DNA from: DATEZO01 sp035255485
Lineage (GTDB): Bacteria > Pseudomonadota > Gammaproteobacteria > Burkholderiales > Burkholderiaceae_D
DNA: 32,373 bases
Reading direction: 5' to 3'
Assembly (NCBI GenBank): GCA_035255485.1
Contig: DATEZO010000126.1
Coordinates: 1 to 32,373, forward strand
Part shown: positions 17,445 to 25,494 of the stretch, in pieces
Numbering within the stretch: the stretch's first letter is position 1
Layout: each line of letters starts with the position of its first letter
Position numbers and translations under genes: made by a program
The notes under the pieces: generated by a model
Database searches by the model: none
Seen by the model: the letters and a program-made list of their open reading frames with translations, nothing else
What the model was told of the DNA's origin: nothing

Positions 17445-18602
17445 ATGACAAGCGATAAAAATAATTTGATTGAATGGATACACGCTCTGGACAACGAGAA
17501 ACTCCTGAGCGGGTTCATAACAGAGGCGTATTTCAGGAGGAAGATTGCTCCAACGCAGCTGGGTCTGACAGGGGCTGCATTCGGTTGGTTCACCGGCTCA
17601 TTGCCGAATGACGATCAATATCAGTACCGATACTGGCTCAAGGTTGTACCTCCGTCATATGAGCCAAGTCCGACAGAAATTGCATTAATAGAAAAATACT
17701 GCCAGACGAAGAAAAACAAGTTCTTTTTTCTGCATCCGTCCCTCGTCGCCGTTGCGCCGAACACTGAAAAAGTGCCGGTCGCCTTTGAGATAAGTCAGTG
17801 GGATTTCAGTACGAAGCAGAACAGGGTAGACGTCCGAACAGGAGACGCAGCAAATACCAAATCCTATTGCTTGTTGAAGGAAGCTATTTCAGGGCTGGAT
17901 AAAAAATTATCTGGTCATCTGGAAAGAAAAGACAAGGCGAGCGCACGATCGAGACTTGCCCCTGTCCGGATTGACGGATGGCTGAATCACTCCTTCACCG
18001 AGGAAGAAGTTTTTTATCTCCTCGCGACGCGATGCGCCATCGATCTGATTTGTGAGCGCGCGGTTGATCGCGATGCCATTAACCTGGATGGTCAAGGAAA
18101 ACTGCAGTTCATCGAGTTCAAACGCAAATACCCGTCCGAGAATGGTTGGTGGCAGTTGGTGTCATCGCCATCGTTTTACATGCATAAAAGGGAAGCGTAT
18201 CGGCTGGATACGTTATTCAGGGATAAATTCGACAAGGCCGAAGCTAAGCTTGATAAGGAAAAAATTTCCTCACAATGGGAGGCGGCTATTCGAGCGGAAC
18301 TGGGACAGCCGCGCATATGGCAGCATGTCGAGGGAAAGTGTTTTGGCTTGGACCTCTCTCATGTCAGATCCGTCGTAGAAGCACAGCGCGAAGGCTATGG
18401 ATACGTGCACGTAATCTGGAACGAAAGAGAGACAAAGCTGGCTGAACTTCTCGATCCAGATTTAAACCCTAAAAAGGGTGTGATTACGAGTGTCATCGAG
18501 CTCACGGAAAAAAAGTTTAAGGGCGTGACCGTGACCCCTGGGATAAAGGCGTCGTCGTTCTGCAGCAGGCCAAGAATGCAACTTGTTTTTCCTGCCGAAT
18601 AG
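17445..18602 (+). CDS. unknown 385-aa protein, possible PD-(D/E)XK nuclease
   Basis: A long frame, clearly richer in A, T and Lys codons than the operon before it, suggesting a separate origin. I do not recognise the family. The C-terminal half contains L-D-G-Q-G-K-L-Q-F-I-E-F-K-R-K-Y (D215, E224, K226), which has the D-x(8)-E-x-K spacing of PD-(D/E)XK nucleases, with a possible upstream Glu at 204. A hydrophobic first strand before D215 is less clear. The N-terminal half (residues 1-150) shows no motif. It lies 127 bases after the NERD-helicase and is convergent with the EcoRII-type nuclease, so it could belong to either neighbour or stand alone. No strong ribosome binding site precedes ATG 17445. 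Confidence 0.65.
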   Translation: MTSDKNNLIEWIHALDNEKLLSGFITEAYFRRKIAPTQLGLTGAAFGWFTGSLPNDDQYQYRYWLKVVPPSYEPSPTEIALIEKYCQTKKNKFFFLHPSLVAVAPNTEKVPVAFEISQWDFSTKQNRVDVRTGDAANTKSYCLLKEAISGLDKKLSGHLERKDKASARSRLAPVRIDGWLNHSFTEEEVFYLLATRCAIDLICERAVDRDAINLDGQGKLQFIEFKRKYPSENGWWQLVSSPSFYMHKREAYRLDTLFRDKFDKAEAKLDKEKISSQWEAAIRAELGQPRIWQHVEGKCFGLDLSHVRSVVEAQREGYGYVHVIWNERETKLAELLDPDLNPKKGVITSVIELTEKKFKGVTVTPGIKASSFCSRPRMQLVFPAE

Positions 18603-18742
18603 GTCTTCCTTGGCGAAGGTGGATCCTGGAAATCCGGAAGCGGTAATCCGGGCATAAGCCGCGGAGCTGTATCGGTATGACATCAGAAATTATTCACCTG
18701 CCCCGTGCTTTTAGCAGACCAGAGTAAGGGGAAGATAACTGG

Positions 18743-19999
18743 TTACTGCCGGCTCCTGACCAGCTCTGTGAACTGTGAAATATTCATCAACCATGCTTGC
18801 TGATCTTCCGTATAGGTGCTGTGTAAACCGCGCGGCAATACAAGCTGCACATGCTTTGCCGCCATTTCATCAGTCTGATGTCTTGAAATTGCCGCTTCCA
18901 GCGTCAGCAGGTGCTTCACACCTACCCTGTCCGCTTCTGCCAGCACCTGACGCCATCGGTCCTTGCACGTTGATTTCACACCGAGCATAGTAAGTCGGCC
19001 AGAAGCGAAACTGGTGTCACGATATTCTGCGATGCTTGGAAAGATGAAATCGGGTTTTGCCTTGTTTTCCGTGACAGCAGTGCGGGTGTAACGGACATCG
19101 CATTCGGCAAACAGGAACTCCAGATGATTTTCTAGCGCCAGACCCACACGGCTCTTTCGGCGATTCTGTACCGAGAGCGAGAATGAGAGGAAGCCGTCAA
19201 CGTCGACGCCGTTTGCATCACCGCCAAAGCCCTGTGAGAGCCGGTCGGCGATCAGGTGTCGTTCCAGTGCGCGAAACAGTATCTCCTCGCGTTCCATCCA
19301 CGCCATCAGTGCCCTGTCTTGGTCATCGCGTGCCGATATATCTTTGAGGGTAGAGCGCGCAAAAGCGGAGAAATCGCGGGTCGTCGGGAAATTCGCCCCG
19401 AACTTCTTCAAAATCGCATCGAGGAAGTCTTCGGCGACAGGCTCCGTTTCGACCTCGATGCCAATGCTTTCCAGAATCAGTCGGGAGGTGAACTGCAGCC
19501 GGTCCTTTTCGCTGTCGAGCGTTTCCTTGACTTCGAATCCCGCATCAGCGAGGTCAGTAAATCCGAAAAGCCATTCAAGCTGGCGTGCACTGCTTGATCC
19601 ACTGGCCGCAATCAGGACGAGCAGGCTGCCGTCACGGCACTTCGCAATGATCAGCAGGTCGCCTTGCGCCGCGCGTGAAGTTGCATGCGTATCAGGGAAG
19701 TAAAGCCTGTATTCCCACCGCATCCTGCCGTGCTTATTGCCGCCCCGGGCGCGTTCACCTGCCCGGGTCTCGTACCAGGTGAACGTGGCATTTTCCGGGG
19801 CGGCCGGCTCTTCTGTGTCACAGACATACAGCACCTTGGCGGGAATGAAGACCTTGCCTTCGGGCTCACCCAGGATAGTGCGGAGCAGCCGGACACCATT
19901 AAACTCGTGCTGATTGGAGGTAAGGACGTTTGCTTCGACTGCACTGAGCCGCTTTGCGGCCACGCCTTCAAAGTGTTCAGAAAGATATCCTTTTTTCAT
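18743..19999 (-). CDS. EcoRII-type restriction endonuclease
   Basis: 418 aa from ATG 19999; an upstream in-frame extension to 20140 has no family features and I leave it out. The C-terminal domain follows R.EcoRII closely: NRRKSRVGLALENHLEFLF (E290), KPDFIFPS (D317), LGVKSTCKDRWRQVL (K342, K346) and VQLVLPRGLHSTY. The D-x(24)-K-x(3)-K spacing is the same as in the PD-(D/E)XK core of EcoRII. The N-terminal part begins A-K-R-L-S-A with a later H-E-F-N-G, like the EcoRII N-terminal effector-binding domain, so this may be a type IIE enzyme that needs two sites. By homology the target is CCWGG or a close variant. Divergent from the methyltransferase across a 328-base control region. No strong ribosome binding site seen. 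Confidence 0.9.
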   Translation of the reverse strand: MKKGYLSEHFEGVAAKRLSAVEANVLTSNQHEFNGVRLLRTILGEPEGKVFIPAKVLYVCDTEEPAAPENATFTWYETRAGERARGGNKHGRMRWEYRLYFPDTHATSRAAQGDLLIIAKCRDGSLLVLIAASGSSSARQLEWLFGFTDLADAGFEVKETLDSEKDRLQFTSRLILESIGIEVETEPVAEDFLDAILKKFGANFPTTRDFSAFARSTLKDISARDDQDRALMAWMEREEILFRALERHLIADRLSQGFGGDANGVDVDGFLSFSLSVQNRRKSRVGLALENHLEFLFAECDVRYTRTAVTENKAKPDFIFPSIAEYRDTSFASGRLTMLGVKSTCKDRWRQVLAEADRVGVKHLLTLEAAISRHQTDEMAAKHVQLVLPRGLHSTYTEDQQAWLMNISQFTELVRSRQ

Positions 20000-20243
20000 A
20001 AAGGCGCTTCTCGGAAACCCCGGGCCTGAACATCGCTCCATACAGCGGGCATCTATGGTTACTGCTGTCTGGCACGAAGGTGCACGGGCCGAGGGCTGGG
20101 CAGAGTCCGTGACGAAAGAAAAACAGTTATCGTACGGCAATTACCCCCTAAGCGGTATCCCATGAAAGCGTGGGAAGGCGATTTATCTTTGGAAAAAAGC
20201 GGCCTTCAGTTGCACATTACGCAGCATCATCGTTACAACAGGA

Positions 20244-20263
20244 TACTGAAAAAATATACAGTA
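20244..20263. promoter_or_regulatory. LexA (SOS) box candidate upstream of the methyltransferase
   Basis: TACTGAAAAAATATACAGTA matches 17 of 20 positions of the E. coli LexA consensus with full outer TAC..GTA symmetry. One half-site is CTGA rather than CTGT, which weakens it. It lies 65-84 bases before the methyltransferase ATG and about 245 bases from the restriction gene start. A TAAAAT at 20282-20287 could be the -10 of the methyltransferase promoter; no clear -35 is seen. If LexA binds here, DNA damage would raise methyltransferase and Vsr expression. Confidence 0.4.
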
Positions 20264-20286
20264 TTTCTGTTATTTTCCGGGTAAAA

Positions 20287-20307
20287 TGTGTGATCCTTCA
20301 TCACACA
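20287..20307. promoter_or_regulatory. perfect inverted repeat, operator-like
   Basis: TGTGTGAT and ATCACACA flank a 5-base centre (CCTTC), an 8-bp perfect dyad located between the likely -10 (TAAAAT, 20282) and the methyltransferase ATG (20328). M.EcoRII and M.SsoII are known to repress their own genes through their N-terminal domains, so this is a plausible autoregulatory operator. It could also be bound by another regulator or act as a leader hairpin. Confidence 0.5.
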
Positions 20308-20327
20308 GTTAACCCAGCGACGAACCC

Positions 20328-21689
20328 ATGGATTACCGGAACGAAGATCTTACTCTTCTGAACAAAGTACTCGAAATCTACGATCAGAAATATATTGCTG
20401 AGTACCTAAACAATATCTCGGGCCGCGACTGGTGCCGCGAGAACATCAACCGTCTGGTAAACGGAAAAGACAGCAGCCGCGAACTGACCCGCAGAGAATT
20501 TGACGGCCTCAAAACGCTTCTTCCACAGCCACCTGAACACCACCCGAATTACGACTTCAATTTCATTGATCTCTTCGCCGGCATCGGTGGCATTCGACGG
20601 GCATTTGACCGCATCGGCGGCCGTTGTGTGTTTACCAGCGAATGGAACCAGCCGGCGACGCGGACGTATAAGGCGAATCACTACTGCGATCCGGATTTCC
20701 ACAAGTTCAACAGCGATATCCGGGAGGTCACGCTGACCGACAAGGAGGACGTCTCCGAAGAAGAAGCCTACCGGCACATCGATGCCCATATTCCCGACCA
20801 CGACGTCTTACTGGCCGGCTTCCCTTGTCAGCCGTTCTCTATTGCCGGCGTCAGCAAGAAAAATGCGCTTGGTCGTGCGCACGGCTTCGAATGCAAGACG
20901 CAAGGTACGCTGTTCTTCGATGTGGCCCGCATACTGAAGGCCAAGCGTCCCGCTGCTTTCCTACTTGAGAACGTCAAGAACCTCAAGAGCCACGACAAGG
21001 GACGGACCTTCCGGGTAATCACTGAAACGCTGGACGAGCTTGGCTACTGGGTTGCGGACGTCGATGCAGCAGGCGGAAACGACCCCAAAATCATCGACGC
21101 TCAGAATTTTCTGCCGCAACATCGTGAGCGTATTGTTCTGGTTGGATTCAGAAAGGATCTGAACGTCCACGAGGGCTTCACGCTCCGGGATATCCGTCAG
21201 TACTATGCGACCTGCAAGCCGAAATTGGGCGATATCCTCGAGAAGGAAGTCGATGAGAAGTACGTTCTGACACCGAAACTCTGGGAATATCTCTACAACT
21301 ATTCCGCCAAACACAAAGCCAAAGGTAACGGTTTCGGGTTTGGCCTAGTCGGCGAGAACGACATCGCACGGACACTGTCAGCACGCTACTACAAGGACGG
21401 ATCAGAGATCCTGATTGACCGCGGCTTCAACCCTAAAAAGGATCTCAGCCATCCGAAGAACATGAAGTACCGGCCCCGCCGTCTGACGCCGCTTGAATGT
21501 GCCCGCCTCATGGGCTTTGTCGACAGCAAGGGCAGCAGTTTCCACATTCCGGTTTCCGATACGCAGGCCTACAAGCAGTTCGGCAATTCGGTTGTTGTGC
21601 CGGTGTTCGAAGCTGTCGCGAAGATGATGAAAGACAGGATTTTGTCAGCGAAAGAAATTGAAAACCAAGGGCGGCAGCTTGCTGCATGA
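20328..21689 (+). CDS. dcm: DNA (cytosine-5) methyltransferase, Dcm/M.EcoRII type
   Basis: 453 aa. Colinear with E. coli Dcm: an N-terminal helical extension (about 1-65) of the type that binds DNA in M.EcoRII/M.SsoII, then FNFIDLFAGIGGIRRAF (SAM-binding motif I, about 78-94), GFPCQPFSIAGVSKKN (catalytic Cys167), ENVKNLKSH (Glu214), the QHRERIVLVGF motif (about 260-270), a target-recognition region (about 290-380) including GNGFGFGL and RTLSARYYKDG, and QFGNSVVVPVF near the end. The recognition-region blocks match Dcm, so CCWGG with methylation of the inner C is the likely specificity. It protects against the divergent EcoRII-type nuclease and, by analogy with DrmMII of class 2 DISARM, could also mark self DNA for the drmAB operon. 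Confidence 0.93.
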   Translation: MDYRNEDLTLLNKVLEIYDQKYIAEYLNNISGRDWCRENINRLVNGKDSSRELTRREFDGLKTLLPQPPEHHPNYDFNFIDLFAGIGGIRRAFDRIGGRCVFTSEWNQPATRTYKANHYCDPDFHKFNSDIREVTLTDKEDVSEEEAYRHIDAHIPDHDVLLAGFPCQPFSIAGVSKKNALGRAHGFECKTQGTLFFDVARILKAKRPAAFLLENVKNLKSHDKGRTFRVITETLDELGYWVADVDAAGGNDPKIIDAQNFLPQHRERIVLVGFRKDLNVHEGFTLRDIRQYYATCKPKLGDILEKEVDEKYVLTPKLWEYLYNYSAKHKAKGNGFGFGLVGENDIARTLSARYYKDGSEILIDRGFNPKKDLSHPKNMKYRPRRLTPLECARLMGFVDSKGSSFHIPVSDTQAYKQFGNSVVVPVFEAVAKMMKDRILSAKEIENQGRQLAA

Positions 21690-21696
21690 GGCGTAA

Positions 21697-22200
21697 TTGG
21701 TCGATGTGCATAGTCCCGAGGCCCGCAGCAGGAACATGCGGGCTATCCGCGGGAAAAATACGCGTCCCGAACTGCTAGTGCGAGATCTGCTCGAGTCAGA
21801 CGGCTACAGCCTCTCGGGGCATGTAAAAGGTCTGCCGGGCAAGCCGGACATTCTGTTGCACCGTCACAGGACGGTGCTGTTTGTCCATGGATGCTTCTGG
21901 CACGGGCATAACTGTCACCTCTTTAAATGGCCGACGACCCGCGCGGATTTCTGGCTCGGGAAGATTGAGGCTAATAAGCGGCGTGACGCAATTACCCGCG
22001 ACGCGCTTATCCGGCAAGGTTGGCGGGTAGTGTACATCTGGGAATGCGCGCTTAAGGGACGGCTGCGCAAACCACACGGTCAGGTAATCGGCGAGACCGC
22101 AGCGCTGATCCATGCAGATCCTACAGTGACATTCGGCGAGATCACTTCTGGGCTCCAGCCTTGCTTTTCAGCTAAGTCTGTGGGGCGAGAGCAAGCGTAA
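21697..22200 (+). CDS. vsr: very short patch repair endonuclease Vsr
   Basis: 167 aa. Vsr nicks 5' of the T in T:G mismatches that arise when 5-methylcytosine in a Dcm site deaminates, starting repair back to C. The frame begins with TTG 21697 and gives M-V-D-V-H-S, matching M-A-D-V-H of E. coli Vsr; GAGG lies 5 bases upstream, so TTG is the likely start. Catalytic and zinc residues align with the family: D51 in GKPDILL, H64, C66 and H69 in FVHGCFWHGHNC, and W-R-V-V-Y-I-W-E-C-A-L. It lies 7 bases after the methyltransferase stop, so the two are co-expressed, as in dcm-vsr of E. coli. Confidence 0.93.
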   Translation: MVDVHSPEARSRNMRAIRGKNTRPELLVRDLLESDGYSLSGHVKGLPGKPDILLHRHRTVLFVHGCFWHGHNCHLFKWPTTRADFWLGKIEANKRRDAITRDALIRQGWRVVYIWECALKGRLRKPHGQVIGETAALIHADPTVTFGEITSGLQPCFSAKSVGREQA

Positions 22201-22359
22201 GACTGTCATGACACCTCTCGACCAGGACGATGCAATTATTGATGCGCGCAATTCGCATCTACGACGATCTCATGCAGTTCAGCTGCGAGCAGTTGTCGCG
22301 GAATTTTTTTATGCGGGGTTTCCTGCACAGCGAGATCGCGGCATGACACGGCACGTTAA

Positions 22360-22683
22360 TTACGGTATTTCTTCGGCGATTTGGATTGGCTGGTATCGCG
22401 TCACCGCGTCATAGAGACGGAGGATGGAGCTAATCATCGCATCGACTTCATCATCGTCTAGCGCTCCGACTATCCGCCTGACCTCGACTTCCTTTTTCCG
22501 GAGGGGGCCAAGGCGGAGGCGATCAATCACCAATGTGAATTCAGGACGCCATGTTGACGGCAGGTCCTTTGGACGGAGGCAGACCAGGTGGTCTCCAATT
22601 GCAGCTGCCAGGCGTTCCCGCTGGGATCCTCCTTCTGCCAGACAATGTACCGCCAGGCGCAGTTTGTTCCATGCATACGACAT
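22360..22683 (-). CDS. small hypothetical protein, 107 aa
   Basis: Begins MSYAWNKLRLAVHCLAEGGS, with GGAG 8 bases before the ATG. The product is a compact mixed-charge protein with no signal peptide and no motif I can name. Codon use resembles neighbouring genes. It is convergent with vsr, and its upstream side is separated from the DUF932 gene by a strong terminator, so it needs its own promoter, which I cannot identify. Similar small proteins are common in Burkholderiales accessory regions. Confidence 0.6.
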   Translation of the reverse strand: MSYAWNKLRLAVHCLAEGGSQRERLAAAIGDHLVCLRPKDLPSTWRPEFTLVIDRLRLGPLRKKEVEVRRIVGALDDDEVDAMISSILRLYDAVTRYQPIQIAEEIP

Positions 22684-22700
22684 GTTTAATTCTCCAAGAT

Positions 22701-22738
22701 AAAAAAGCCCGGCGAGCGGTTAGCTCGTCCGGGCTTTT
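22701..22738 (-). terminator. rho-independent terminator of the DUF932 gene
   Basis: A long hairpin: AAAAGCCCGGCGAGC and GCTCGTCCGGGCTTTT pair with one bulged base around a GGTTA loop. Read on the minus strand it lies directly after the DUF932 stop and ends in a run of six T. The + strand has only a short T run, so it may also stop reads from the other side, but weakly. Confidence 0.85.
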
Positions 22739-22757
22739 ATGCGATGAACAGAGATTT

Positions 22758-23717
22758 TCAGGAAAGCAGTAACAGCGCTTGGTCGAGTGCTTTTTGCTTC
22801 AGGCGTGCTCCTTCGCCAAACCACGCCGAGTCCAGGCGGTGGTCCGGGCTTTTTGCTCGTCGCTCGTGGTCGACAAACGCAGTCATGGCATTGAGTAAGC
22901 CGTAGGCGGTGTTTTTTGCGGAGGGCAGTTCGGCTCCCTTTCCTTGTCCTTCGAACAGGGCCATGGCTTGCGACATGGGGCGTTCGCCGGTTTTGCCGGA
23001 GGTCGGGTTGTCCGGACGAGCAAAGATCCCGGTGAAGTAGCGCATCGCCTCCTTCGATGTCACCGGCCGTTCACTGAGCTTCTTCATCCGGTAAATAAAG
23101 GTGTCCCAAGAGGAAAGTGAGATGCCGAGCTGCTGTTTGACCGTTACTGGATCGAACTCGGTACTGTGGGGTACTTTTACTGCGGCTGCATTTCCCGCCA
23201 ACGCGACGGCTAAGGTGTTGTTGCAGACGACACGCACTGATGTGAACTGCGCAGTCGTTGCCAGCGTGCCGTCAGAGGCGGTAGCTAACAACACGTATCC
23301 CTTCGTCACGTCGTTACCCTTCAACGCGGCTGACTGACCAGTTCTTGCCAACGCCCACATCTTCCGGCCGCCCTTAAGAATCCCGGCCGTTTCCAGTCTG
23401 AAGCCGGAAAGCTCGGTCAGGTCACGGTAGAACTCCAGGATCTCTCGAGGTTGTACCACTTTAAACCGCTGGCTGACGACCGACAGGGGAGCATGCGTAT
23501 CGGACCGGTACAGCACCTTGTGTTCAGGGAAAGGCAAGGCGGAATTCAAGCGGCCGGCGCCTCTGGCCATAAAGCACACCGGTGCTTCCAGAACTTCCCA
23601 ATCCATGCCGGCTTGTTTCGCCCAAACATCGACAGATTCACCGACATGTAGTGCATTGCCTAAACCATGCCATGGTGTGGTGCCAACATACGCCATGGTG
23701 TCTACAAGGTGTGTCAT
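22758..23717 (-). CDS. DUF932 phage/plasmid-like protein
   Basis: 319 aa, ATG 23717 with GGAG 7 bases upstream. It has the DUF932 (TIGR03299 type) sequence: an N-terminal T-P-W-H-G-L-G motif (residues 14-20), SVVSQRFKVVQPREILEFYRDL, then R-V-V-C-N-N-T-L, and a C-terminal NTAYGLLNAMTAFVDHERR. The family is found on plasmids, integrative elements and phages; its biochemical role is not established. Full length for the family. Its presence supports an integrated or plasmid-derived origin for this part of the island. It is followed by a rho-independent terminator, so it is transcribed alone. Confidence 0.85.
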   Translation of the reverse strand: MTHLVDTMAYVGTTPWHGLGNALHVGESVDVWAKQAGMDWEVLEAPVCFMARGAGRLNSALPFPEHKVLYRSDTHAPLSVVSQRFKVVQPREILEFYRDLTELSGFRLETAGILKGGRKMWALARTGQSAALKGNDVTKGYVLLATASDGTLATTAQFTSVRVVCNNTLAVALAGNAAAVKVPHSTEFDPVTVKQQLGISLSSWDTFIYRMKKLSERPVTSKEAMRYFTGIFARPDNPTSGKTGERPMSQAMALFEGQGKGAELPSAKNTAYGLLNAMTAFVDHERRAKSPDHRLDSAWFGEGARLKQKALDQALLLLS

Positions 23718-24529
23718 AAAAAATCTCCATTAATTTCAGGCTGCACGCTGCCGGCTGTTGTGCAAGTACATGCAAAATTAGGTAACGCGGCGAGGTTGAG
23801 CTGATTGCCGTAGATACGCCGGAATTAGCACTGACGCGTAGTGGGAGGGCGAGAAACTATCGCCATGAAGAGCGCGATTTGATATCGCGCAGTAGGAAAT
23901 TCAGTCATGGCTAAGCCTAATAAGGATTATCCAGAGCTGCAGAACGATCCGTTACCCCGACTCATTGCAGGAATATATGGCTGAGATTTTTTTCAACCAA
24001 CAGGAGCTCAGAAAAAGTGTACTAAAGCCCTTGTTCGCTGGCTGGCGTCGTTCTTATTCCCGACTTCGTGACCGGAAATGTTCTGCTGAATACGGCTAGT
24101 CGACCGCTTGCACAACGGCATTCGGCGTATGCGATAGTGCTCGGTATGCTCGTTCGGATTGGTTCAGCTTCGTGTTCGCCAATCTATCTCCTGCCATCGC
24201 ATGTACAAGCGACCATTTTCTGCACTTCGCGCCGCTATGCGCGGCGTGAGCCGACATGTAAGGACGCTGATCAGTCCGCCAAGCCGCATGGAGCCTCAAT
24301 TCCTGTGCAGCTGACCGGTACGCGGCGGCATTGCGCCGTGAGATGTACGTTCACCAGCACGCCTTGCGGCGCAATACCGTTGCGTGATCCCGTTGAACGA
24401 CCTGTTAATCGTTTTCCCCCAAGAATTCATGGCTTCTGCGTTGGAGCCGATGGCGGGTTACCTGTCACCCCCACTATGGGAGTCGCTGCAGGGGGTGGCG
24501 GCGTGCCTCCACGGCGTTACAATCGTTCT
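23718..24529. other. long gene-poor stretch with two small hairpins
   Basis: No gene is supported over about 800 bases. Two small inverted repeats sit side by side: GGCGA/TCGCC at 23848-23864 (7-base loop) and GCGCGAT/ATCGCGC at 23872-23890 (5-base loop). A 25-codon ORF at 23907-23984 has AGGAAA in front of it but no recognisable product. The in-frame extension of the SRAP gene back to 24068 lacks its family pattern. This stretch must contain the DUF932 promoter on its left and the SRAP promoter on its right, where TACAAT near 24518 could be a -10. Part of it may be remnant DNA or an RNA gene. Confidence 0.4.
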
Positions 24530-25243
24530 ATGTGCGCCAACTACCGCCCCTCGAGCCGCGAGCTGCTGCAGCAGCACTTTCAGGTTGCGCCGCCCGACTC
24601 GGAGTATTCTGCAGAGGCATATCCGGTCGACATGGTGCCGTTCATCCGCCGCCCGCGTGCAGAGCTCTCGCCCGGCGACCGTGCCGCCGCGCTTGGTATG
24701 TTCGGTCTGGTGCCCCATTGGGCCAAGGAGCCGAAGAAGCATGCGCGCTACACCTACAATGCACGCACAGAGAAAATATCGGAGACACCAAGCTTTCGCA
24801 GCGCATGGAAGCGTGGCCAGTTCTGCATCATCCCGGCCGCTTCAATCTTCGAGCCGCGATACTTCCCGATCGACACGGGGCTGGACCTGGGAGATGGCCA
24901 TTCGAAGAAGCAGAAATACCGGAAAGAGCGCTGGGAAATCGCAAACACCGACGGTGCGCCGCTGGCCATTGCCGGGATCTGGGAATACAAGCAGGAAGGC
25001 CCAAACGGGCTGCAGCTCCTTTCCTTCTCGATGCTGACCATCAACGCCGATGACCATCCGGTGATGAACCAGTTTCACGATCCAGCGGACGAAAAGCGCA
25101 TGGTCGTGATGCTCCGGCCGGATCAGTATGACAACTGGCTCAACTGTCCTGCCGGCGAGGCCGACGACTTTCTCCAGCAATATCTGGCCGAACTGCTGAC
25201 GGCGCATCCGGCACCGAAAGTAAGCCGAGCCCCCCGGACCTAA
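24530..25243 (+). CDS. SRAP-domain protein (YedK/HMCES family)
   Basis: 237 aa from ATG 24530. SRAP proteins cap abasic sites in single-stranded DNA by a covalent bond through the N-terminal Cys, protecting it from breakage. The start M-C-A-N-Y gives Cys2, which must be exposed after Met removal. This fixes the start at 24530 rather than at 24068, where the same frame opens. Other family residues are visible: Y-N-A-R-T-E (N77, E81), S-I-F-E-P (E108) and T-I-N-A-D...H (H176/H183). The internal segment GLDLGDGHSKKQKYRKERW is longer than in E. coli YedK. Its end overlaps the convergent gene at 25240 by four bases. SRAP genes are often SOS-linked; here a LexA box stands next door, but on the neighbouring operon. 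Confidence 0.9.
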   Translation: MCANYRPSSRELLQQHFQVAPPDSEYSAEAYPVDMVPFIRRPRAELSPGDRAAALGMFGLVPHWAKEPKKHARYTYNARTEKISETPSFRSAWKRGQFCIIPAASIFEPRYFPIDTGLDLGDGHSKKQKYRKERWEIANTDGAPLAIAGIWEYKQEGPNGLQLLSFSMLTINADDHPVMNQFHDPADEKRMVVMLRPDQYDNWLNCPAGEADDFLQQYLAELLTAHPAPKVSRAPRT

Positions 25244-25494
25244 TCCTGCTTCATAAAGTGGCTGCCCATCATCTTGTAGGGATTGCCGCCAACTTTCCGC
25301 TCTTCCATGGTTTCCTCGCGGATTTCGTATTCCGTATCGGCGTAGTGTTTGGCCGCATCCTCGCGGGTCATCTTCCAGCGCGTCGTATACCACTTCTTGC
25401 GGATAGGATCGAGGACGCGGACGGCAAAGAATTGTTCGATACGTTCAGGCGTAAATTCCACGACCGCGCTCGATGAAGTAATCCTGATCGTCAT
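25240..25494 (-). CDS. small hypothetical protein, 84 aa
   Basis: ATG 25494 is preceded by AGGTG about 6 bases upstream; a GTG at 25503 would add three residues. The product reads as coding: S-S-A-V-V-E-F-T-P-E-R-I, then D-P-I-R-K-K-W-Y-T-T-R-W-K-M-T-R-E-D-A-A. That block is familiar from small uncharacterised proteins of Burkholderiales that carry no assigned function. Its start lies inside the preceding gene (50-base overlap), so the two are likely translated from one message under the LexA box upstream. No signal peptide or membrane segment. Confidence 0.65.
   Translation of the reverse strand: MTIRITSSSAVVEFTPERIEQFFAVRVLDPIRKKWYTTRWKMTREDAAKHYADTEYEIREETMEERKVGGNPYKMMGSHFMKQD

Noticed and set aside
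20000..20140. N-terminal extension of the EcoRII-type nuclease
   Set aside because: Residues before MKKGYLSEHF have no counterpart in EcoRII and no ribosome binding site, and fall in the control region.
22208..22414. 68-aa + strand ORF after vsr, and a 34-aa ORF at 22242-22346
   Set aside because: Neither has a good ribosome binding site, and the first overlaps the 3' end of the better supported minus-strand gene. They may be gene scraps.
24068..24529. N-terminal extension of the SRAP gene (154 residues)
   Set aside because: SRAP function needs Cys at position 2 after the initiator Met, which fixes ATG 24530. The extension is Pro/Arg/Cys-rich and shows no family pattern.
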